Positions 1 to 8,693 of a stretch of 63,767 nucleotides of DNA are shown piece after piece. Below the pieces are notes generated by a model that did no database searches, was not told the origin of the DNA, and saw only the letters and a list, made by a program, of their open reading frames with translations. The stretch comes from Verrucomicrobiia bacterium. GTDB lineage: Bacteria; Verrucomicrobiota; Verrucomicrobiia; Limisphaerales; UBA11358. How positions within the stretch are numbered: position 1 is the stretch's first letter; every line of letters begins with the position of its first letter. The position numbers and the translations under genes are program-made. The stretch covers positions 1 through 63,767 of the forward strand of contig JANWKE010000129.1 in assembly GCA_025451535.1 (NCBI GenBank). Reading direction: 5' to 3'.

Positions 1-780
1 AAATTCATCGCCATCACCGGCGGTAGTGGCGCGGGCAAGACCTGGCTGGCCGGGCGGTTGCAACGTGCGTTGGGCGCCGCCGCCTGCCGACTGTCCCTGG
101 ATGATTTTTACCTCGACCGCTCGTCCCTGCCGCCGGCCGAGCGGGAAAAAATCAACTTCGACCATCCCGACACCATTGACTGGCTGCAGTTCGAAGAGGT
201 GCTGGCGGACTGCCGGTCCGGACGGCCGACCCGGATGCCGCGTTATCATTTTGCCACCCATACGCGGCAGCCGTTCTACGACAACTTCACACCCGCGCCG
301 CTGGTGCTGGTGGACGGCCTGTGGCTGCTGTGGCAGCCGCGGATCCATGAGTTGTTCGACTTGAAAATTTACCTCGATTGCCCGGCGCAGCTGCGGTTGG
401 AACGCCGGCTCGCGCGTGACGCAGCTGAACGCGGCCGTTCGGACGACTCGGTCCGCGCGCAATTCTGGAATCACGTTGCGCCCATGCATGACCAGTTTGT
501 CGCGCCCCAGGCCGAATGGGCCAACCTCATTTTACGGGCGCCCCTCGGGGATAACGGGCTGCGCCAATTAATCGAGATTCTCGAAAGCGAATTGCTGCGC
601 GCTGCGCTGCCGGGAATGAAGCCGCCCGACGAGACAATGGCATTTCCCGCCCCGGCACAGGGAACTGACCAGGACGCAGAGGTCAGCTTTGACATTCCCG
701 ATTCTGTCCTGTCGGCCGCTGCCCGCAAGGTGAAGGAAACGGATTCACGCGGCGGATTAATTCAACCTGATTTAACATGA
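1..780 (+). CDS. Uridine kinase-like P-loop phosphotransferase (5' end outside window)
   Basis: The frame is open from the first base, so the start lies upstream. The first codons give a beta strand followed by a Walker A loop GGSGAGKT, then the LSLDDFYLDR segment typical of the uridine kinase/phosphoribulokinase family. An LVDGLW strand and an LDCPAQLRLERRLARD lid-like segment follow. The family phosphorylates nucleosides or related small molecules with ATP in the cytoplasm. The last 60 or so residues are a low-similarity tail. The stop codon overlaps the next start as ATGA, so it is the first visible gene of a polysaccharide operon. The true substrate in this setting is unknown; a sugar or nucleoside kinase role is inferred. 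Confidence 0.8.
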   Translation, partial: KFIAITGGSGAGKTWLAGRLQRALGAAACRLSLDDFYLDRSSLPPAEREKINFDHPDTIDWLQFEEVLADCRSGRPTRMPRYHFATHTRQPFYDNFTPAPLVLVDGLWLLWQPRIHELFDLKIYLDCPAQLRLERRLARDAAERGRSDDSVRAQFWNHVAPMHDQFVAPQAEWANLILRAPLGDNGLRQLIEILESELLRAALPGMKPPDETMAFPAPAQGTDQDAEVSFDIPDSVLSAAARKVKETDSRGGLIQPDLT

Positions 781-1502
781 ACTATCCATATTCACTCCTG
801 ACCCTTCCCTACCTCACTACCGCCGTGACATTGCCCGGCCGATGGTGGCTCAACCTGCGCGCCCGCTACAAATGCTGGTTGTGGCGCGCATTGATGAATG
901 GAGCCGCGGGAGCCAAACGGACATTTGACATTGCCGTTAGTCTGGCCGCGCTCGTTTTGCTTGGCCCGCTGTTCCTGCTCATCGGGCTGCTCATAAAAAT
1001 GGAGGACGGCGGGCCGGTAATTTTCGACCAGATACGCGTCGGCAAATTTGGGCGTGAGTTCAAAATGTATAAATTCCGCTCGATGCGCCCCGACGCCGAG
1101 GCGCGGTTGCAGGAGGTGCTCGCCCAAAACCATCACCGGGAAGGCGTGACCTTCAAAATCAAGGACGATCCTCGTTTGACACGCGTTGGCAAATGGTTGC
1201 GGAAATTTTCCTTCGACGAACTGCCGCAGTTTTTCAACGTCCTTAAAGGCGACATGTCGCTGGTCGGTCCGCGCCCGCCGCTGCCGCGGGAGGTGGCGTT
1301 TTATTCGCTCGCCGATCGTCGCCGGCTGGCCATCCTGCCCGGCATTACCTGTTTTTGGCAAATCGGCGGACGCAGCAACATTGATTTTTCCGGCCAGGTG
1401 AAGCTCGACGTACAATATATTGAAACCTGGAGCTTTGCCACCGATCTTAAAATCCTGCTCAAGACCGTGCCGGCGGTCTTGTCGGGCAAAGGAGCATGCT
1501 GA
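777..1502 (+). CDS. Undecaprenyl-phosphate sugar phosphotransferase (bacterial sugar transferase family)
   Basis: This 241-residue protein matches the initiating sugar-phosphate transferase family (WcaJ/WbaP C-terminal domain). These enzymes move a sugar-1-phosphate from an NDP-sugar onto undecaprenyl phosphate at the inner face of the membrane. Visible signatures are one hydrophobic hairpin at about residues 51-73, KMYKFRSM at about 97-103, the DELPQFFNVLKGDMS block and VGPRP. It lacks the large N-terminal membrane domain of WcaJ and is therefore the short form. The ATG overlaps the preceding stop codon. It would start repeat-unit assembly for the glycosyltransferases further right. Confidence 0.93.
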   Translation: MNYPYSLLTLPYLTTAVTLPGRWWLNLRARYKCWLWRALMNGAAGAKRTFDIAVSLAALVLLGPLFLLIGLLIKMEDGGPVIFDQIRVGKFGREFKMYKFRSMRPDAEARLQEVLAQNHHREGVTFKIKDDPRLTRVGKWLRKFSFDELPQFFNVLKGDMSLVGPRPPLPREVAFYSLADRRRLAILPGITCFWQIGGRSNIDFSGQVKLDVQYIETWSFATDLKILLKTVPAVLSGKGAC

Positions 1503-1503
1503 A

Positions 1504-2316
1504 ATGAAGGCGCTATTAATTTGCCCCGTGAAACGCAAACCTGTCGCCACACTGGCCGAACACGCTCCCTTGGCCGTCCTGCCCATCCTCGGCAAGGCCT
1601 TGATTGAATACTGGCTGGAATACCTCGTGGCGCTGGGCGCAAGGGATATTTGCATCAGTGCCGGTGACCGGTACGAAGACGTCCTTGCCTGCGTCAGCGA
1701 CGGGGCGCGTTGGGGGTTGCGTATCACCGTATTCCCCGAAATTCGCGAACTGAGTTCTGCCGAAGCCCGCGCGAAATACCGCGACGCCGGCGATTCAAAC
1801 TGGCTGCCGGCGCCTCACGACGCGCTGCTCATGGACCACTTGCCGTCGCAACCGGAATTTCCGTTGTTTGCCAGCTACGCCGCCTGGTTTGCGGCGGCAA
1901 CGAACTGGCTGCCGCGCGCCGCGACGCCCGACCGTATCGGTGTGCGTGAAATCAAACCCGGCGTGTGGGTGGGCCAGCGAACCCGCGTTGCGGCCAGCGC
2001 GGAATTGCGCGCGCCCTGCTGGCTGGGGGAATATGTTTACATCGGCGGTGACACCATCATCGGGCCCAATGTCATTCTCGAAAACAAGGCATTCGTTGAC
2101 CACGGTGTAACGGTTGCCGACAGCCTGGTTGGCCCGGAAACCTTTGTCGGTGCCTTCACCGAAATTCATAATTCCATCGCCTGGGGCAGCACCCTGGTAA
2201 ACTGGAAACGGGAATCCTGCCTGAAGGTGCCCGACGCCTTTCTGTTGTGCCCGCTGAAATCGCCGGCGCCATTGTTCACGTCCGCGTTCCAGCCTTTAGA
2301 GGTTGAGACACCATAA
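1504..2316 (+). CDS. Nucleotidyltransferase-like protein with left-handed beta-helix C-terminus
   Basis: The N-terminus follows the layout of NDP-sugar pyrophosphorylases: a first strand ending in CPVKRKP, then a PILGKALIEYWLEYL helix. The usual GxGTRL nucleotide loop is not recognisable, so activity is doubtful. From about residue 175 there are hexapeptide-type turns (VWVGQRTRV, WLGEYVYIGGDTIIGPNVI, FVDHGVTV), giving a left-handed beta-helix like that of acyl- or nucleotidyltransferases. The ATG at 1504 was chosen because the frame upstream runs into the sugar transferase gene. A sugar-nucleotide or regulatory role in the polysaccharide operon is inferred. Confidence 0.75.
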   Translation: MKALLICPVKRKPVATLAEHAPLAVLPILGKALIEYWLEYLVALGARDICISAGDRYEDVLACVSDGARWGLRITVFPEIRELSSAEARAKYRDAGDSNWLPAPHDALLMDHLPSQPEFPLFASYAAWFAAATNWLPRAATPDRIGVREIKPGVWVGQRTRVAASAELRAPCWLGEYVYIGGDTIIGPNVILENKAFVDHGVTVADSLVGPETFVGAFTEIHNSIAWGSTLVNWKRESCLKVPDAFLLCPLKSPAPLFTSAFQPLEVETP

Positions 2317-2325
2317 TTGCGACTC

Positions 2326-2655
2326 ATGGAAATCCAGCGCCAAAACGGAACCTTGTGCGTCCGCGGCCTTCGCGACTTGAGTGCGGCCAGCACCCAAGTC
2401 TTTCGGGAGGAAATCGGGGCCGCGCTCGCGCCGGACCTGAAACGCATCGAAATCGACCTGTCCCAGATTGGTTTCGTGGACAGTGCCGGCGTGGGCGCGC
2501 TGGTGGCAGTTTACCGGACCGCGAACGAAAAAAATCTGAACGGTGGCGTCACCCTGCGGTTGATGAACCCCCGGCCGGCCGTGCAGCAGATGTTCGAACT
2601 GACGCGCCTGCATCATGTGTTTCAAATCGTTCCCGCCGACAATTCGCCGAAATGA
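2326..2655 (+). CDS. STAS-domain anti-sigma factor antagonist-like protein
   Basis: A single STAS domain of about 109 residues is present. The diagnostic strand-loop is IDLSQIGFVDSAGVGALVAV, where DSAG corresponds to the loop around the phosphorylated serine of SpoIIAA/RsbV. Such proteins bind anti-sigma kinases or act as partner-switch inputs. An in-frame TTG lies at 2317, but the ATG at 2326 fits the domain start better. Its stop overlaps the start of the next gene as ATGA. Presence inside a polysaccharide operon suggests post-translational control of production, which is inferred. Confidence 0.88.
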   Translation: MEIQRQNGTLCVRGLRDLSAASTQVFREEIGAALAPDLKRIEIDLSQIGFVDSAGVGALVAVYRTANEKNLNGGVTLRLMNPRPAVQQMFELTRLHHVFQIVPADNSPK

Positions 2656-3848
2656 AAGCCATCCTGCCATTGTTTGTCTTCATCGACGCCTGCGGCTGGG
2701 AAATCATCAAGGAGGACCCGTTCGCGCGCGATTTCGCGCCAAATCGAAAACGCCTCGAATCCGTTTTTGGTTACAGCTCAACCTGCGTGCCCTCCATCCT
2801 CTCCGGCCGGTGGCCGGACCAACATCGCAACTGGTGTTACTTCGTTTATGACCCGGCCCATTCGCCGTTCAAATCCTTGCGTGCCTGGCGCTGGCTGCCA
2901 AAGTTCCTCACCAGTCGCCGGCGATTCCGGCGCTGGCTCTCTAAATTCATCAAAACCCGGCTGAATTTTCGCGGCTACTTCGATCTTTACAATGTCCCGT
3001 TCAAATACATTTCGCTGTTTGACTTCACCGAAAAAAAAAGCCCGCTGAAACCCGGCGGCATGAACCGCGGCACAAACATATTCGATTTCCTGGAGTCGCG
3101 CGCCATCACCTACCACGTCAGCAATCCGGCCAGGGGCGAAAAGGAAAACCTCAATGAATTGCTGGCATTCATCCGCAGTGAACGGGGTGAATTTGCGTTT
3201 GTTTACTGGCCCGAACTGGATGGCCTGTTGCACCGCGTGGGCAACCAATCACCGGAAATTGCGCCCAAACTCCGGCAGTACGAAGAATGGATTTCACAAC
3301 TCCTGGCAACCGCGCGCGAACATTACCAGGAAGTCCGGCTTTATATTTTCAGCGACCACGGCATGGCCAATTGCGACGAGTGGCTCGATCTGAAGGCGAA
3401 GATTGACTCGCTGCCGCTGAAAATGGGAGTGGATTACGTTGTGGTTTATGATTCTACGATGGCGCGCTTCTGGTTTTTCAACGCAGTAGCCCGTGAGCGC
3501 ATCACCCGCTGCCTCAAACGAATCCCCGAAGGCCGCATTGTCCCGGATGACGAATTGAAACGGCTGCATTGTCTGTTTCCAGACCGCTACTTTGGCGAAC
3601 TGATTTTTCTCGTCAAGGAAGGCGTTCTCATCGTGCCGAGCCACATGGGCGAGCGGCCAATCCGCGCCATGCACGGCTATCATCCGGCCGACCAACACAG
3701 CTACGCCGCGCTGCTGACCAATCAGCCGGAAATCCCGGAGGACATTACCGCCATCCCTGACGTTTACCAGCTGATGACTCGCGACGCGGTGCTGGCCCAC
3801 GAACGCAGCCGCGCGCCGGAACCGGCCGCCGAACTTTCCCTGCGATGA
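2652..3848 (+). CDS. Alkaline-phosphatase superfamily protein (type I phosphodiesterase/nucleotide pyrophosphatase-like)
   Basis: The 398-residue protein carries the metal-site signatures of the alkaline phosphatase fold: FIDACGW near the N-terminus (first metal Asp), the STCVPSILSG segment where the nucleophile is expected, WPELDGLLHRVG, FSDHGM, and a late AMHGYHPAD with the last His and Asp. The family hydrolyses or transfers phosphodiesters or sulfates. The chosen ATG overlaps the STAS stop codon; the longer upstream frame is only a shadow of the STAS gene. In this operon it may process a lipid- or sugar-linked phosphodiester or add a phosphoethanolamine-type group, which is inferred. Confidence 0.82.
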   Translation: MKAILPLFVFIDACGWEIIKEDPFARDFAPNRKRLESVFGYSSTCVPSILSGRWPDQHRNWCYFVYDPAHSPFKSLRAWRWLPKFLTSRRRFRRWLSKFIKTRLNFRGYFDLYNVPFKYISLFDFTEKKSPLKPGGMNRGTNIFDFLESRAITYHVSNPARGEKENLNELLAFIRSERGEFAFVYWPELDGLLHRVGNQSPEIAPKLRQYEEWISQLLATAREHYQEVRLYIFSDHGMANCDEWLDLKAKIDSLPLKMGVDYVVVYDSTMARFWFFNAVARERITRCLKRIPEGRIVPDDELKRLHCLFPDRYFGELIFLVKEGVLIVPSHMGERPIRAMHGYHPADQHSYAALLTNQPEIPEDITAIPDVYQLMTRDAVLAHERSRAPEPAAELSLR

Positions 3849-5038
3849 AAAGTCTGTCCTGCCGTCAAAGTTTCGAGGCGTTCAAGACCAGTTCCTACTT
3901 CAACGCGCTGGACGGCTTGCGCGCCCTCTCCATTTTGATGGTGCTCTTCCACCATGTGACGAAGTATCCGGCCCGGGATTTCCTGCACACGCTCCAGGAA
4001 AACGGCCGTTACGGCGTGGCGTTCTTTTTCGTCATCAGCGGTTTCCTGATTTGCACGCTGCTCCTGCGCGAGGAGGAAAAAACCGGACGGATTGACCTCT
4101 GGAAATTTTACGGCCGCCGTGCGCTGCGGCTGCTCCCGTTATATTATGCCGCGCTGTTATTGCAGGCGGTTCTCGTTTTCGCGCTCCACCAATACACGCC
4201 GGAAAACCAGCAGCTCTTCCGCGACAAGCTGCCGGCGTACCTGTTTTACTACAGCAACTGGCTGGCTACCGCCACTCAGGGACCGTTTTTCCAGGCATGG
4301 TCGCTCGCGGTCGAGGAACAATTCTATCTCGTGTTCGGATTGCTGCTGTTCTTTACCAGCCGCCGGCTGGTCATTGGCGCAGCGCTGGCCGCATGGCTCA
4401 TCAAATTTTCGGTCTATTCGGCATTTGGCAATGTGGACGTCGGTTCCACCTTCTGGCGCGTCGTCTTCAGCTATCAGGAACCGATTTTGTTCGGCGTCCT
4501 GGCTGCCTTTGTCTTGAATTGCCGGTCGTATTACGAATTTTTCGCACACTGGCTGGGCCGCCCGTGGCTGCCGGCCGGCCTCGGCGCCGGAACCGCGGCG
4601 TGGATTGTTGTGCATCCACTGCAAACTCAAAGCTCATGGGACGCGCAACTGTTTTACCTGCTGATGACGCTGATTCTGATCGGTCTCGTCGTCCGGCCAA
4701 CAAACACCGTGCTCGGCGGCCGGTTCATGGTGCACGTCGGGAAAATCAGCTACGGGATTTACCTGCTCCACATGTTTATTATCAGCGCCGTGAAGAAACT
4801 GCCGGGGGGAACCTCGCCGGTGTTCTGTTTCCTGGTCAGCGCCATCGCCGTCATCGCCGTTGCGTCGCTGTTCTACCGATTTTTTGAGCACCCCATCATC
4901 GCGTTCTACAAACGTAAACTTTCGCCGCTGAATTCTTGTCCGGCAAGAATCGCCCGGGGAATACCTGTCCCCGCTCACATCAAGGCCCTGCCGCCGCTGG
5001 CCAGGTCGTCGAAGGAAATTACTTTAACGTCCGGCTGA
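3845..5038 (+). CDS. Acyltransferase family 3 membrane protein (OafA/YrhL-like)
   Basis: This is a multi-span membrane O-acyltransferase of 397 residues. Seen features are the LDGLRALSILMVLFHH N-terminal helix with the catalytic His, FFFVISGFLI, the FYGRRALRLLPLYY Arg motif, a WSLAVEEQFYLVF helix and about ten hydrophobic segments. The family moves acetyl or other acyl groups onto extracytoplasmic polysaccharide. Its start overlaps the preceding stop, so it is the last gene of the plus-strand operon. Its 3' end overlaps the convergent deacetylase gene by 64 bp, so the two transcripts are complementary there. Confidence 0.92.
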   Translation: MKSLSCRQSFEAFKTSSYFNALDGLRALSILMVLFHHVTKYPARDFLHTLQENGRYGVAFFFVISGFLICTLLLREEEKTGRIDLWKFYGRRALRLLPLYYAALLLQAVLVFALHQYTPENQQLFRDKLPAYLFYYSNWLATATQGPFFQAWSLAVEEQFYLVFGLLLFFTSRRLVIGAALAAWLIKFSVYSAFGNVDVGSTFWRVVFSYQEPILFGVLAAFVLNCRSYYEFFAHWLGRPWLPAGLGAGTAAWIVVHPLQTQSSWDAQLFYLLMTLILIGLVVRPTNTVLGGRFMVHVGKISYGIYLLHMFIISAVKKLPGGTSPVFCFLVSAIAVIAVASLFYRFFEHPIIAFYKRKLSPLNSCPARIARGIPVPAHIKALPPLARSSKEITLTSG

Positions 5039-5790
5039 TCCGCCAGCCACGCCGCGGTTTCGTGCAGGATGCCGATAAACGCTTCATCGGGTTTGCCGTC
5101 CGGGAAATATTCCCACCAATGGGTGACCAACACCGTCAACCGCCGGCTGGCGACGGATTGCTTCACCGTCTCCAGCATCGAGGCCCGCGGGCGTTGCTGC
5201 GACAACAGGCAGCCGGGATGGGTGAGCAAAAGCGTTTGGCCGATGCGCCAATGCGGCTCACGGGCAAGTTTGCCGAGCGCATATTTCGGCCACCAGAAGA
5301 CGGGTAGCCGCTCCAATTCAAACCAGCCGGTGGAAATGACGCGGAACTGCCGGGCGCTTTCGCGCAGGCTGGCGGCGGAAAATTTGTCGTAAGGCGCGAC
5401 AAACGTTTGCGGCCGGGCAAACCCCGCGTCCGTGAGCAGCCGCGTTCCCTGGTCCAGCCGGTCGCGAATGTCCCCGGCGTTGGCCGAGTCGAACTCAAGG
5501 AAGGAATGGTCGTAACCGTGTTGCACGACATGAAAGCCGGGTTGTTCGCGCAGGTAATGCACCAGTTTCTCGTTGTCGCCGATGGGCTTCGTCAGGTCGG
5601 CGCAGCCGTTTTTGAAAAAGAGAAACTGTTCCAACCGCCCGTCGAGACCGGCGGCATCCGTGCGCACGTCCGGAACGACGGCCAGGTTCACCGGCAGCCC
5701 GCGCTCCAAAAACGGGCGGTAAAGCCGCTCCAGACAAGCCACCGGCGTGAATGCGTTGGTGTCATCGTCGCGCAGAATAACGTAATGCAT
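4975..5790 (-). CDS. Polysaccharide deacetylase-like protein
   Basis: The start was placed at the ATG giving MHYVILRDDDTNAF, because the longer frame upstream is only the antisense of the neighbouring gene. The LRDDDTNAF strand provides the Asp pair of carbohydrate esterase family 4 / DUF2334-type deacetylases. VVQHGYDHSFLEF gives the metal His, and FVAPYDKFS and LLTHPGC follow the family layout. Such enzymes remove N- or O-acetyl groups from polysaccharides. Its start lies 29 bp inside the upstream glycosyltransferase gene, so the two are translationally linked. It probably modifies the polymer made by this locus. Confidence 0.82.
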   Translation of the reverse strand: MHYVILRDDDTNAFTPVACLERLYRPFLERGLPVNLAVVPDVRTDAAGLDGRLEQFLFFKNGCADLTKPIGDNEKLVHYLREQPGFHVVQHGYDHSFLEFDSANAGDIRDRLDQGTRLLTDAGFARPQTFVAPYDKFSAASLRESARQFRVISTGWFELERLPVFWWPKYALGKLAREPHWRIGQTLLLTHPGCLLSQQRPRASMLETVKQSVASRRLTVLVTHWWEYFPDGKPDEAFIGILHETAAWLADQPDVKVISFDDLASGGRALM

Positions 5791-7144
5791 GTCTTTCCTC
5801 GATAAGTTCGGCGTAAAGGTTTTTGACGCGCCCGGCAACGGCACTGAGGCTGTAACCGGCGGCCAGGGTTTTCCCGGCCATCGCCAGTTGCTTTCCCAAA
5901 TTGGGATTGGCCAGGGTCGCATCGACCGCGGCGTGAAAAGTGGCCGCATCCTCCAAATCAAACAGCCACCCGTTTTCGCCGTGCTTCACCAATGCGGTGG
6001 CGCCGGAAGTGCGGCTGGAGATGACGGTGGTTCCCGCCGCCCACGCTTCGAGCAACACCAGACCGAAAGTCTCCGAAATCGACGGCAGCACCACGGCCTG
6101 CGCTTCCTGGAACAATCCGATCAGACGCGGGTCGCCCGGCGGCAAACCGCCTGTCAGCAGGATTTTTTTCTCCAGATTGAACTCGCGAATCTGTTTTCGC
6201 AGCCGGTTGCCGTAAATCTCGTCCGTGCAGGCACCGGCGAAAACGAGGATCGCCCGGGGATGCTTCCGGAAAATTGTCAGCGCCTGCGTCACCAGCCAGC
6301 CCTGATTTTTCACCGGGTCAATTCGCCCGACGGCCAGCAGCACCTGCCGGTCGCGGATTTGGGGAAACGCCTCGCGTGCCGCAGCACGGCCATCCTGATC
6401 CTCCAGTGCCACCGGGATGCCATGCGGCTGCACCTGGATGCGTTTGCCGGGAAATTCTTCGCGCAGCAGCCGTGCCTCGTTCGGATTGCAGGTGAGGATG
6501 GCATCGGCGCGGGCGAGCATCCGGCGTGATTGCAGCAACAAGCCGAAAATTTTTCCCCACTCCAGGCCGGCCCGGGCGGCCCGGGCAAAGCTGTTTTTCA
6601 GCGCTGGTGGCAAATCCAGGTAACCGCCATGGATGGTGACGACGAGGGGCAATCGCCGCGCGCGGGCGACGGCAGCCGCAATGCCGCCGAGCCGGCCCAG
6701 CGTGTGCGCGTGAATCAGCGTTATGTCCGGCTCGCGCCACAGCGCCAGCGGCAGGTCAAAGGACATCAGGTTGCCGCCGACGGCGATCATTTGCCGCCGC
6801 TGTTCCGGTGAAATTCCCAAAATGGGCAGGAAGGCACGAAAGCGTTTGATCGCACAGCCATCACCGGCAAGCGGTTCGCCGGAAACATCGTTCAAACCGG
6901 GGCAGTAAACGATGGATGCTACTCCCTGCTCGCCCAACCCGGCCGTCAGGCGTTGTATGGCCGTTTCGGTGCCGCCCCATTCGGCCGGGTTGAATTTCCG
7001 CAAAACATGAGCGACACGGAACGCAAGTGCGGATTGTGGAGCGCGAAGCGCCGGATCCAAAGCACGAAACCGAACGCCTGGAATTTCTACTCCGCACTCC
7101 GCGTTCTGCATTCCGCATTTCATTTCAAGCGATGGCGGGTTCAT
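5762..7144 (-). CDS. Glycosyltransferase family 4 (GT-B fold), start inside a dispersed repeat
   Basis: From about residue 43 the protein reads FRVAHVLRKFNPAEWGGTE, the usual N-terminus of GT4 enzymes. The phosphate-binding segment LLAVGRIDPVKNQGWLV and the ExxxxE-type donor motif SISETFGLVLLEAWAAG follow. It would transfer a sugar from an NDP-sugar during polysaccharide assembly in the cytoplasm. The first 42 residues (MQNAECGVE, ALRAPQSALAF and so on) are a translated low-complexity repeat, not enzyme. The ancestral start, normally just before the RVAHVLRKF strand, is missing, so translation must begin inside the repeat. The start overlaps the O-antigen ligase gene by 20 bp. Confidence 0.9.
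   Translation of the reverse strand: MNPPSLEMKCGMQNAECGVEIPGVRFRALDPALRAPQSALAFRVAHVLRKFNPAEWGGTETAIQRLTAGLGEQGVASIVYCPGLNDVSGEPLAGDGCAIKRFRAFLPILGISPEQRRQMIAVGGNLMSFDLPLALWREPDITLIHAHTLGRLGGIAAAVARARRLPLVVTIHGGYLDLPPALKNSFARAARAGLEWGKIFGLLLQSRRMLARADAILTCNPNEARLLREEFPGKRIQVQPHGIPVALEDQDGRAAAREAFPQIRDRQVLLAVGRIDPVKNQGWLVTQALTIFRKHPRAILVFAGACTDEIYGNRLRKQIREFNLEKKILLTGGLPPGDPRLIGLFQEAQAVVLPSISETFGLVLLEAWAAGTTVISSRTSGATALVKHGENGWLFDLEDAATFHAAVDATLANPNLGKQLAMAGKTLAAGYSLSAVAGRVKNLYAELIEERHALRYSARR
7021..7128. repeat. Dispersed GCATTCCGCA-type repeat at the GT4 5' end
   Basis: On the minus strand this stretch consists of variants of the unit GCGGAATGCNGAACGCGGAG, followed by ALRAPQSA-coding units. 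It is translated as NAECGVE/ALRAPQSAL. Similar sequences occur as dispersed repeats in Verrucomicrobiota and Planctomycetota genomes; that is my recollection and was not searched. It has no role in the enzyme fold. Confidence 0.55.
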
Positions 7145-8573
7145 TTTCCGGGTCCTCTTCTTCGAACGGCTCGTGAAATTCCTCCTCGGGTTCCTCCCGC
7201 TCCAGCTTTTGTTTTTTCAACCAGTACAGGGCCGCGAGGGCGCCGAGCAGCACGTGGAACGTGATGAAAATTTGTTCCTGTCGATAGACCCACTCGGTAA
7301 TGCTTTGGAGAAAAATACCGCAGACACAGAAGAAAATCCCGACGCCGAGCCGGCGGGCGGCGTCCGGCACGCGCGGGTGAAGAAAACTGGCGCCCATTTG
7401 GAACCAGCGCAGCCAGACGAGCGTGAAAATCAGCAGGCCGGGCACGCCCAGTTCTCCCACGGTGAGCGCGAGGAGGCAGTGCGCCGGCGCGGCGTAATGA
7501 AATTCCGGCAGGAGTTCCTTGCTCGGCACGTAGGTCAGGTCGTCATAATCCTCGTAGGGCGTGCCGAGCTGGGCACCATATTTTTTGCTGACCCAGTAGG
7601 ACCAGTTGTTCAGGCCGACGCCGAAGAAGCGGTCGTCCATGATGACCCTGGCCAGGCGCAGAAAATAACCTCGGCTTTCGAAATAGTTCGGGTCCTCGTA
7701 TTCCCGGGCCAGCGAGTCCTGCGACCAACGGGCTTCGATTAAATACGCCTGTTTGGCGAACAAGGCGCCAACGGTGAGCACCACCAGCGCAAGACCGGCG
7801 AGCTTTTTCGGCGTCAACCGCCAGGAAACACAAAACAGCGCCGTGCCCAGCATAATGAAGGCAAAAATGGGAATGCCTGCGCGCGAAAGCGTCAGCACAA
7901 TGGACACCGTGGCGGCAGCGGTCGCCAGCAGGGAAAACCACCGGACGAATTTCGGGAGGGTCGAAGTGGCGGCCGCGATGAAAACGGGCGAAACGGTGCA
8001 GAGATACATGGAAAAGCTGTTGGGGTCGTCGAGCGTGCCGGCCACGCGGTACAGCCCGTCGAGCAATCGTTGTTTGAGCGCCACCGCGCCTTCAAAACAC
8101 ATGGCGCCGGCCAGCGCCATGACCAGGAGGGACAGTTCGCGTTCGCTGCGGACAAACATTGCCGCCGCCAGAAAAAAAACGAAGCCGCGCAGGATTTTGG
8201 AAAGCTCAAAAAGCCCGTAAATCTTCGGGTCGGCGCAGGCAACATTGCCGCAGGCGTAGGCTAAATACAAAAGCATGAGGCCCAATCCCGCCGGCCAGAA
8301 CCAGCGCTTTTCCCCCGGACGCGGAAACAGCACTGAACCGGCCAGCACGCCGACGGCCAGCACATCCACGACCGAATATTCAAAACCGCGCGTCGTGCCA
8401 CGATACCAGAAATGGCTGAGGAAATTCATGTCGACCTTGAAGGCGATGGCCGCGAGGGCAATCATCAGAAAGAACGCCGCGTCGCGGGCGCGTTGAGAGA
8501 CACAACAGACAAGGACGCTTGCCGGAATAGCGAAGAGCAGCAAAGCCAAGCCAATAATATCTTTCGTGGCCAT
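7125..8573 (-). CDS. O-antigen ligase/polymerase-like integral membrane protein
   Basis: The 482-residue protein has about eleven to twelve hydrophobic helices. A large polar loop holds RGYFLRLARVIMDDRFFGVGLNNW, the region that carries the conserved Arg and the GxGxxN segment in O-antigen ligase (WaaL)/Wzy-type proteins. These act in the inner membrane, joining repeat units or attaching polymer to an acceptor on the periplasmic side. The C-terminus is a strongly acidic, Glu-rich cytoplasmic tail of about 35 residues. It is the first gene of a three-gene minus-strand unit with the GT4 and deacetylase genes. Polymerase versus ligase cannot be told from sequence. Confidence 0.85.
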   Translation of the reverse strand: MATKDIIGLALLLFAIPASVLVCCVSQRARDAAFFLMIALAAIAFKVDMNFLSHFWYRGTTRGFEYSVVDVLAVGVLAGSVLFPRPGEKRWFWPAGLGLMLLYLAYACGNVACADPKIYGLFELSKILRGFVFFLAAAMFVRSERELSLLVMALAGAMCFEGAVALKQRLLDGLYRVAGTLDDPNSFSMYLCTVSPVFIAAATSTLPKFVRWFSLLATAAATVSIVLTLSRAGIPIFAFIMLGTALFCVSWRLTPKKLAGLALVVLTVGALFAKQAYLIEARWSQDSLAREYEDPNYFESRGYFLRLARVIMDDRFFGVGLNNWSYWVSKKYGAQLGTPYEDYDDLTYVPSKELLPEFHYAAPAHCLLALTVGELGVPGLLIFTLVWLRWFQMGASFLHPRVPDAARRLGVGIFFCVCGIFLQSITEWVYRQEQIFITFHVLLGALAALYWLKKQKLEREEPEEEFHEPFEEEDPENEPAIA

Positions 8574-8693
8574 TTTCGTGTGCCTCGGTTCAACTTAAAA
8601 TCGCCGGGCGTTTTCCGGCAGTAGGTGAAAACCTGCCGGCGATTCGTAAAAGACCCCATGCCACCGGGACGCCAACTGATTTAAGATGGAAAG

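Noticed and set aside
792-1727. Long antisense frames over real genes in the GC-rich left part
   Set aside because: These are shadows caused by codon bias; family motifs lie on the opposite strand.
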